Below are positions 13,156 to 19,082 of a DNA stretch of 19,082 nucleotides, one piece after another. Position 1 is the stretch's first letter, and every line of letters begins with the position of its first letter. Below the pieces are notes generated by a model. It made no database searches, was not told the DNA's origin, and worked only from the letters and a program-made list of their open reading frames with translations. The translations under genes were made by a program, and so were the position numbers. This DNA is from CAZEBW01 sp964510205 (GTDB lineage Bacteria; Chloroflexota; Anaerolineae; VGOG01): assembly GCA_964510205.1 (NCBI GenBank), contig CAZEBW010000070.1:1-19082 (forward strand), read 5' to 3'.

Positions 13156-15801
13156 TTAGCTTCCCGAATCCAGCCCGTAGCCAAAGGGGAACAGCGGCGC
13201 GTCACGCCCTTCGGTGGGGAGAGTGTCAAAATCGAAGGGGATCTGATCCATCGAGCGCGGCCAGGTGTAGGACAGCTCGCCGGTGAACGGCCGGTCACCG
13301 AACAGCACATCGGCCACGCCTTGTCCTTCTGTGCCCGGCAGCCACGCTGCCACGAAGGCATCCATCGCGTCCAACTGCTCGGTCACGATGATCGGGCGGC
13401 CAGAGATGAGAATGACGACGATCCGATCGCACTGATCCGGTAAACGCCTCAGTATGCGCTTGTCGGCAGCGGATAGGGACAGCTTGTCCGTATCGCCCAT
13501 CCCTTCGGCATACGGTTCTTCACCGATCACCGCGAGGCAGGCATCGGCCGTGGCTTCGAAATGCCCATGGCGGTTGTACTCAACCGTCGTGTTCTCGGAG
13601 ACTGTGTTCTGAATCGCCTCCAGGATCGTGGTTCCCGGGGTGATATCGCCCGTTCTTCCCTGCCATTCGATGGTCCAGCCACCGCACTGCATGCCGATGT
13701 CGTTGGCGCCCAAACCCGCTACGTTGATCAGTGGCGTCTCTTTTGACAGGGGCAAAGTGTTGCCGTCGTTCTTGAGCAAGACCAACGATTTGCTCACTGC
13801 TTCCCGCGCCAGGGCGCGATGCTCCTCAGACCCCACCGCAGCCAGTAGGGACTCATTGGAGAAGGGATGGTCAAACAAGCCCAGCTCGTATTTCACCGTC
13901 AGGATGCGCCGCACCGCATCGTCTATGCGTTCCATGGAGACAGCACCTTCCTCAACGGCGCGAGATAGACTGCCAATGAAGCGGTTGTAGTTATAGGGTA
14001 CCATGTTCATGTCAATGCCGGCATTGACGGCGGTCGCCACGGATTGGTCATAATCGTCAGAGATCTGGTCAATGCCACCCCAATCCGAAACCACGAATCC
14101 TTCAAACCCCAGCTCTCCCTTGAGCACGTCGGCGATCAGGTACTTCTGGGCGTGCATTTTTGTCCCGCCCCAACCGGAGTATGAGATCATGATACTCTCG
14201 GCGCCGGCCTCAATGGCGGCGATGTACGGCGGCAGGTGAATGGCGCGCAGCGTGGCTTCGTCCACGTCGGTCACGCCCTGGTCAATCATGTAGCCCGGCG
14301 TGCTGGAGCTTCCCCAAACTGTCCCGCCGTCGCCGACGAAATGCTTCACCGTCGCCAGCACCGTTGAAGAATCAGCTAGATCAGTGCCTTGCAGGCCGCG
14401 CAGGTAAGCAGCCGCCAGGCTGGAGACAAGTTCGGTGTTTTCGCTATATCCTTCGTAGGTGCGCCCCCAACGGATATCCTGGGGCACAGACACAGCCGGC
14501 GCATAGTTCCAATAGATACCCGTGGCGACCATCTCCGCAGCGGTCGCCCGTCCGATGCGCTCCATTAGCGCCGCGTCGCGGGCCGCGCCCAGTCCAATGT
14601 TGTGGGGGAAGATGACGGCCCCGTAGACGTTGCTGTGGCCGTGTACGGCATCCACTCCGTAGAGCAGCGGGATGCCTAGTCGCGATTGCAAAGCATATTC
14701 CTGGAATCCGTTGACCATCTCGGCCCAGCTCTGCGGTGTATTGGGATCAGGGTAACCGCCACCGCCACTTAGCAACGCGCCGATGTACTTTTTGGTGATG
14801 TCTTCACTGACGATGCTGTTCTTCTCTACCAGCGTCATCTGCCCGATTTTCTCTTCCAGCGTCATGCGAGACAGTAAATCGTCCACCCGTTCTTCTATGG
14901 GCAGTTCGGGGCGTTTGTAGGCAGCATCTTCCTCGACGGGTATCCAGGTTGGCGTGGGACTAGGTTGAGCTTCCACGATCTCAGTCCGCCCGATTTCGTA
15001 GAGGATCAGTTTCCCAAACACGCTGGGATTCAGATACGAGTTATCGGCCGTGTCAAAGTTCGACCAAATGAGCTTGAGATCGCGATTAGATTTTGAGGCG
15101 CCGTTCAGGTGGACTTGAAAGCCGATGACGTTGCCATGCTCGCGGCGAATGTGCCAAACGCTGTTCCTCAGAGGTACGGCCACTTCCACAGCGTATCCCG
15201 TCTCCGTTTTGGCCGCCGCGACCTGCGCGCCCACGGTATCGCCCCGCACCCCGCCGACCACAGTTTCTTCGGGGCTACGGCCTATGTTCAGGGGAGGAAC
15301 CGTGATCTGCGCCACGCCGTCGCGGTAGCTGGTCAAGCTTAGGTCTCCCGTCCCGTTCACATAGAACTCCACTGAGTCCTCATTCCAGTAGTTGGTGCCA
15401 TGTTTGCCGCTGATGATGTTGTCGTCTATGACATCGCCCATGAAGTAGATGTACGTGTCATCCGCAGCCGCGGCAAAGGTGATAGCAAGCAGACCTGGGT
15501 AGCGATCAGCTTCTTCGGGCATGGTGACGAGAGGAACACCTTCCCAATCGCCTAGATCGCCGTCCAGAGTGATGGACAGAGGGAAGGGGGCGTAGTAGGT
15601 CTCTTTGGGGACTCCACGTGGCGCTAGCAGCTCTTCGGCAGGAGGCGCTGTTGGCTCTGGGGTAGGTGTCGCTTCCGGCGATGGCGTGGCGGATGGTTCT
15701 ATTGTCACCACTTCTGCGGTAGGTGTAGCCTGGCTACAACCGGCAGCCACCAAGAGGACAGCCAACGCCAGCAAGAGCAATGGGAGAATATGTTGCTTCA
15801 T
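13156..15801 (-). CDS. GH3 beta-glucosidase/exo-glucanase lipoprotein with N-terminal CBM9-like module
   Basis: About 881 residues. The signal peptide ends at LLVAAGC (Cys22), predicting a lipoprotein, followed by a Thr/Pro/Glu-rich linker (about 23-60). A CBM9-like module (about 73-270) has LDGDLGDW, NYWNEDSVEFYVNG and YAVEVAVPL. A second linker (AQPSPTPTW) follows. The GH3 catalytic domains run from about 298: YGVDAVHGHSNV (381-392), KHFVGDGGT (486-494), nucleophile Asp573 in VVSDWGG, and EEPYAEGMGD (761-770), where Glu766 aligns with the barley ExoI acid/base. The class releases glucose from the non-reducing ends of beta-glucans. AAGGA lies upstream of ATG 15801. It follows its paralogue by 20 nt and precedes GH16 by 3 nt. 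Confidence 0.92.
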   Translation of the reverse strand: MKQHILPLLLLALAVLLVAAGCSQATPTAEVVTIEPSATPSPEATPTPEPTAPPAEELLAPRGVPKETYYAPFPLSITLDGDLGDWEGVPLVTMPEEADRYPGLLAITFAAAADDTYIYFMGDVIDDNIISGKHGTNYWNEDSVEFYVNGTGDLSLTSYRDGVAQITVPPLNIGRSPEETVVGGVRGDTVGAQVAAAKTETGYAVEVAVPLRNSVWHIRREHGNVIGFQVHLNGASKSNRDLKLIWSNFDTADNSYLNPSVFGKLILYEIGRTEIVEAQPSPTPTWIPVEEDAAYKRPELPIEERVDDLLSRMTLEEKIGQMTLVEKNSIVSEDITKKYIGALLSGGGGYPDPNTPQSWAEMVNGFQEYALQSRLGIPLLYGVDAVHGHSNVYGAVIFPHNIGLGAARDAALMERIGRATAAEMVATGIYWNYAPAVSVPQDIRWGRTYEGYSENTELVSSLAAAYLRGLQGTDLADSSTVLATVKHFVGDGGTVWGSSSTPGYMIDQGVTDVDEATLRAIHLPPYIAAIEAGAESIMISYSGWGGTKMHAQKYLIADVLKGELGFEGFVVSDWGGIDQISDDYDQSVATAVNAGIDMNMVPYNYNRFIGSLSRAVEEGAVSMERIDDAVRRILTVKYELGLFDHPFSNESLLAAVGSEEHRALAREAVSKSLVLLKNDGNTLPLSKETPLINVAGLGANDIGMQCGGWTIEWQGRTGDITPGTTILEAIQNTVSENTTVEYNRHGHFEATADACLAVIGEEPYAEGMGDTDKLSLSAADKRILRRLPDQCDRIVVILISGRPIIVTEQLDAMDAFVAAWLPGTEGQGVADVLFGDRPFTGELSYTWPRSMDQIPFDFDTLPTEGRDAPLFPFGYGLDSGS

Positions 15802-15821
15802 GGGAATTCCTTTCTTTCACT

Positions 15822-17597
15822 CTATGGCAGCCCATACCCAAACGGGAACAATGGTTTGCTGCCTTCACGGATCAGTGCGACTAGGGGGATCTGATCCATC
15901 GAACGTGGCCAGGTGAAGGATAGTTTGCCGGTGAAGGAGTAGTCGCCAAACAGCACGTCAGCGATGCCCTGGCCCTCGGTTCCGGGCAGCCAGGCGGCGA
16001 TGAAGGCGTCCCACCTATCAAGGTGGTCGGTGACAATGAGCGGACGGCCGGAAATGAGGAGGACCACCAGCTTCTTGCAGCGGGGCCTGACCCGTTCAAG
16101 GAGAGCGACCTGGGAAGCTGGTAGGGTCAGGTCTCCTCGATCACCTTCCCCTTCTGCATAGGGCTCTTCGCTCAGGACCACGATCCCCACGTCGGCCATG
16201 GCGTCATCCTCGTCAAACCCGCCCTGGATGTCATATCGTATGATCGTGTTTTCTGAGACCGTGTTCTCGATTGCGGTCAACAGGGTCGTGCCGGGCGTGA
16301 TGTTTCCTGCTTTCCCTTGCCATTCGATGGTCCAGCCCCCGCACTGGAGGCCGACGTCGTCCGCCGCCTGACCCGCGACAAAGATGAGGGGGGTGTCTTT
16401 GGCCAGGGGGAGTGTACGACCGTCGTTCTTGAGCAAGACGGCCGACTTCCGCACTGCCTCACGGGCCACGGCGCGATGGGCCTGTGAGCCGACGAGCGGC
16501 AGCAGCGATTCATCGCCGAATGGTCTTTCAAACAGCCCTAACTCAAACTTGACGGTCAGAATGTGGCGCACGGCATCGTCGATGCGGGCCAGGGGCACAT
16601 CGCCATTCTCCACGGCCCGGGTCAAGCTGGTGATAAAGCGCTGGGCGTCATAGGGGACCATGATCATGTCCACTCCGGCGTTGATCGAAGTCGCCACGGC
16701 GGTATCATAATCGGCGTGAATATGGTCCACTGCCTGCCAATCGGAAACCAAGAAGCCGTCGAACCCCAGCTCCCCCTTGAGCACCTCTGTCAGCAAATAG
16801 CGGTGTGCGTGCATGGGGAGCCCCTCCCAACTGCTGAGGGAGACCATGATGTTCCTGGCCCCGGCCTCGACGGCGGCGATGTAGGGCGGCAGGTGAACGG
16901 CGCGCAGGGTGGCCTCGTCCACCTCAGTCACGCCTTGGTCTATGATCCAGTCGTTGCTCGTGTTGCTGCCCCAGGTGGTGCCGCCGTCGCCCAAAAAATG
17001 TTTAACCGAAGCGAGGACGGTGCGCGGATGGTCGAGGTCCGGCACGCCATCCGCGTTTTGCAGGCCCTGGAGCTGTGCCACGCCTAGTCGGGAGACCAGG
17101 TCTGTATCCTCGCTGAAGCCCTCATAGGTGCGCCCCCAGCGGATGTCCTGGGGTAAAGAGACCGCCGGCGCAAACACCCAGTGAATGCCGGTGGCGAGGG
17201 CCTCAGCAGCCGTGATCTGGCCTATGCGCTCCACAAGGTGCGCATCCCTGCTGGCCCCCAGGCCGATGTTGTGAGGAAAGACCACCGCCCCCCTGACGTT
17301 GCTATGCCCGTGTACCGCGTCCACCCCATAGAGCAGGGGGATGCCCAGGCGCGTTTCCAGGGCCGCTTCTTGAAAGCTGCGGACCATCCGCGCCCAGTTG
17401 TCAGGCGTATTCGGCACAGGATTCCCGCCCCCGCCGCTCAGGACGGAGCCAATGGTTCTGCTGGTCACCTCGTTGGGGGTGACACTGTATTTCTCTATCT
17501 GGGTAATCTGGCCGACCTTCTCAGTCAGGGTCATGCGGGCCAGTAGATCTTTCACCCGCTCAGGTATTGGGAGTTGCGGATCTGTGTAGGAGGGCAA
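15822..17597 (-). CDS. GH3 beta-glucosidase without signal peptide (predicted cytoplasmic)
   Basis: About 591 residues covering both GH3 domains only. Motifs are YGVDAVHGHSNV (90-101), KHFLGDGGT (199-207), nucleophile Asp286 in LVSDWQAV and EEPYAEGEGD (477-486), with Glu482 the likely acid/base. Over about 95 residues around HGHSNV it is roughly three-quarters identical by eye to the neighbouring GH3 lipoprotein, so they are paralogues. It has no signal peptide or CBM and should hydrolyse imported oligosaccharides in the cytoplasm. Start is TTG 17597: an in-frame stop about 45 nt further upstream leaves no ATG or GTG, and AAGGAAGAG sits just before the TTG. It begins 40 nt after the permease stop; that gap holds a direct repeat of TTGATGAGGG (17611-17620 and 17624-17633). 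Confidence 0.9.
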   Translation of the reverse strand: MPSYTDPQLPIPERVKDLLARMTLTEKVGQITQIEKYSVTPNEVTSRTIGSVLSGGGGNPVPNTPDNWARMVRSFQEAALETRLGIPLLYGVDAVHGHSNVRGAVVFPHNIGLGASRDAHLVERIGQITAAEALATGIHWVFAPAVSLPQDIRWGRTYEGFSEDTDLVSRLGVAQLQGLQNADGVPDLDHPRTVLASVKHFLGDGGTTWGSNTSNDWIIDQGVTEVDEATLRAVHLPPYIAAVEAGARNIMVSLSSWEGLPMHAHRYLLTEVLKGELGFDGFLVSDWQAVDHIHADYDTAVATSINAGVDMIMVPYDAQRFITSLTRAVENGDVPLARIDDAVRHILTVKFELGLFERPFGDESLLPLVGSQAHRAVAREAVRKSAVLLKNDGRTLPLAKDTPLIFVAGQAADDVGLQCGGWTIEWQGKAGNITPGTTLLTAIENTVSENTIIRYDIQGGFDEDDAMADVGIVVLSEEPYAEGEGDRGDLTLPASQVALLERVRPRCKKLVVLLISGRPLIVTDHLDRWDAFIAAWLPGTEGQGIADVLFGDYSFTGKLSFTWPRSMDQIPLVALIREGSKPLFPFGYGLP

Positions 17598-17600
17598 TAT

Positions 17601-17609
17601 CTCTTCCTT
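17601..17609 (-). promoter_or_regulatory. Shine-Dalgarno supporting a TTG start
   Basis: AAGGAAGAG on the minus strand ends 3 nt before TTG 17597, with its AAGGA core about 7 nt away. It supports use of the uncommon TTG start for the GH3 gene. Confidence 0.6.
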
Positions 17610-17637
17610 CTTGATGAGGGAACTTGATGAGGGGGTG

Positions 17638-18696
17638 TTACTTCTCTATCCCTGTGATGACGACACCCTGCATGAAATAGCGCTGCGCCAGGAAGAAAAT
17701 GACTAATGGAACAACTAGTGCAATCAAGGAAGCTGCCTGGATCATATTGCGTTCCAGGGAGTAGAGATTGTTGAACGCTGTCAGGCCCACCGTGATGGGG
17801 AACAATTTTGGCTTGCCGGCCAAGTAGATGAGCGGTCCAAAGAAATCGTTCCAGCAGTAGAAAAAGTGAAACAAGGCCACTGCGATCAACGCCGCCTTGG
17901 AGTTAGGTAGGATGATTGATGTGAAAATCCGAAAGGGTCCGGCGCCATCAATGGTCGCCGCCTCATCCAGCTCGCGGGGGATGCCGAGGAAGAATTGGCG
18001 TAACAAGAAGATGTTATAACCGTTGGAGAAAAAGGCCGGCACGATGAGCGGCAACCATGTTCCCACCCATCCAATGCGGTGGAAAACTGCATAGGTTGGG
18101 ATGAGCGTCACGGCCGGGGGAAGGATGATGGTGGCAATGACGACCATGAAAAGAAGTCCCTTTTGGGGAATAGGAAACCGCGCAAATCCATAAGCCACAA
18201 TGGCCGCCGAAAAAACCGCGCCGATTGTGCTGAGCACAGCATACATCAGGGTATTGCGCAGCAACAAGGGATAATCAATCGTGTCCCAGGCTTCTTTGAA
18301 GTTTTCCCACTGAGGAGCTGGTTCCCAGGCACGCTCCAGTGTGCGCCATCGGCCATCCCAGTGAATCAGGCCGGCATCAGGGTTTTCCGGATCAACAAAC
18401 CAGCTTTCTTCACGCCGCTTTGTAACCAGTGCCCATTCCTCAATGCCAGATTCGGTGGGAACCATGTAGATGTTGTATTTCTCTCCTTCATAGGTGTAGG
18501 TCCTTTCCGAAGCAGGCCAGAGAGGCGATCCTACATTCGTAATTTGGGCATCGGTCTTTAGCGCAGTGGTAATTCCGTATCCCATCGGCATCAAGAAACC
18601 GATAATAACGAGAAGTGCCAAGACTGTAGTGCCGGTCCCTGCCAGGATGCCTTTGCGCTTTTTGGTCCACTGCGGTGCTACTATCGAGTTAGCCAT
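17638..18696 (-). CDS. Sugar ABC transporter permease, MalG type, with enlarged extracytoplasmic loop
   Basis: Inner-membrane permease of a CUT1-type carbohydrate importer, about 352 residues against about 280 usual. A first membrane helix lies at about 22-45, followed by a long hydrophilic segment (about 47-140) and then the usual five helices. The EAA loop contacting the ATPase is visible as PRELDEAATIDGAGPFR (about 240-256). The enlarged loop contains YTYEGEKYNIYMVP, alternating charged and hydrophobic stretches, and WDGRWRTLERAW, suggesting beta structure; it lies between helices 1 and 2 and is absent from standard MalG. Start ATG 18696 has GGAGGTGA (18706-18713) in the last codons of the preceding permease gene, 5 nt between genes. 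Substrate is inferred as beta-glucan oligosaccharides from the downstream glycosidases. Confidence 0.9.
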   Translation of the reverse strand: MANSIVAPQWTKKRKGILAGTGTTVLALLVIIGFLMPMGYGITTALKTDAQITNVGSPLWPASERTYTYEGEKYNIYMVPTESGIEEWALVTKRREESWFVDPENPDAGLIHWDGRWRTLERAWEPAPQWENFKEAWDTIDYPLLLRNTLMYAVLSTIGAVFSAAIVAYGFARFPIPQKGLLFMVVIATIILPPAVTLIPTYAVFHRIGWVGTWLPLIVPAFFSNGYNIFLLRQFFLGIPRELDEAATIDGAGPFRIFTSIILPNSKAALIAVALFHFFYCWNDFFGPLIYLAGKPKLFPITVGLTAFNNLYSLERNMIQAASLIALVVPLVIFFLAQRYFMQGVVITGIEK

Positions 18697-18701
18697 TGGC
18701 T

Positions 18702-19082
18702 CTACTCACCTCCCGCGTAATAAACCCAGTGCCTGGCGCTGAAAAATGCCAGGATGGTTATAACCAAAGCCACGATAAACAATGCCCAGGCCAGTGCGGC
18801 GCCGTATCCCATGTTGAAGAATGAAAAAGCCTGCTTGTAGAAGTAAACCATAATGAAACGCGTAGTGCCCTGGGGAGAGCCATCCCCATGGTTTAGGACA
18901 AAAGGCGCCAAGAAGTATTGCAGCAAGCCAATTAAGTTGAGGACGAGTTGGTAGAAGATGACCGGCGAAATCATGGGCAGCGTAACGTGGTAGAGACGTC
19001 TCCACCAACCGGCGCCATCCACCGTCGCCGCATCGTAAAGCTCCGTTGGCACCCCCTGCAGGCCCGCCAGATAGATCATCAT
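18702..19082 (-). CDS. Sugar ABC transporter permease, MalF type (5' end cut by window edge)
   Basis: C-terminal 126 or so residues of the partner permease; the gene continues past 19082, since family members are about 290 residues and the visible part starts inside a conserved segment (MIYLAGLQGVP). The EAA loop is PTELYDAATVDGAGWWR, followed by membrane helices around ISPVIFYQLVLNLIGLLQYF and ALAWALFIVALVITILAFF. It ends YYAGGE, whose codons supply the ribosome binding site for the MalG-type gene. Together they would form the import channel; the binding protein is expected further upstream, outside the window, and the ATPase may be encoded elsewhere. Confidence 0.9.
   Translation of the reverse strand: MMIYLAGLQGVPTELYDAATVDGAGWWRRLYHVTLPMISPVIFYQLVLNLIGLLQYFLAPFVLNHGDGSPQGTTRFIMVYFYKQAFSFFNMGYGAALAWALFIVALVITILAFFSARHWVYYAGGE

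Noticed and set aside
17611..17633. Direct repeat of TTGATGAGGG before the GH3 gene as a regulatory element
   Set aside because: Only two short copies in a coding-operon gap with no symmetry; could be slippage, so it is mentioned only under the gene.
1..19082. CRISPR, tRNA, rRNA, insertion sequence or defence genes
   Set aside because: No regularly spaced repeats, no cloverleaf or rRNA-like sequence, and no transposase, nuclease or toxin motifs seen on either strand.

Overview
The window is GC-rich bacterial DNA, about 60% G+C by impression. It is most like a Chloroflexota (Anaerolineae/Caldilineae-type) genome. The reasons are a fused-E1 2-oxoacid dehydrogenase, Thr/Pro-rich lipoprotein linkers, sugar ABC permeases beside multi-domain glycosidases, and small dispersed repeats of the CCTTCG...GCTCAGGAC type read through inside genes. 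This assignment is inference; there is no rRNA or other phylogenetic marker. Two gene blocks converge at about 7.9-8.1 kb. No tRNA, rRNA, CRISPR array, transposase or gene-free stretch above 300 bp was seen.

Left block (+ strand, 53-7921): a mannitol-1-phosphate 5-dehydrogenase-like enzyme; an oversized zinc MDR dehydrogenase with what looks like a duplicated Rossmann domain; then a 2-oxoacid (acetoin/pyruvate-type) dehydrogenase complex. The complex has E1 alpha and beta fused in one chain, an E2 with one lipoyl domain, two peripheral-subunit-binding-like domains and a catalytic domain, and E3. Gaps are 11-57 nt, so this reads as one operon. It would oxidise a polyol or sugar phosphate, and a C3/C4 keto compound to an acyl-CoA. 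Four short repeat elements lie in the E1-E2 part (3437-5650); three of them are translated in frame.

Right block (- strand, 19082 down to 8088), in order of transcription: a truncated MalF-type permease, a MalG-type permease with an enlarged extracytoplasmic loop, a GH3 beta-glucosidase without signal peptide, a GH3 lipoprotein with an N-terminal CBM9-like module, a GH16 laminarinase-like lipoprotein, an aldo/keto reductase, and a ~1,066-residue glycoside phosphorylase of the GH94/GH149/GH161 type. Spacings of 3-60 nt indicate one operon. The likely flow is: surface GH16 and GH3-CBM9 cut a beta-1,3-glucan (laminarin-like), the ABC importer takes up oligosaccharides, and the cytoplasmic GH3 and phosphorylase release glucose and glucose-1-phosphate. 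The substrate-binding protein is presumably beyond the right edge.

Most notable are the tandem Rossmann MDR, the in-frame repeat insertions (including a near-palindromic E2 linker), the twin PSBDs, the permease loop, and the mixed hydrolytic/phosphorolytic glucan operon. I see no wholly new defence or mobile system.
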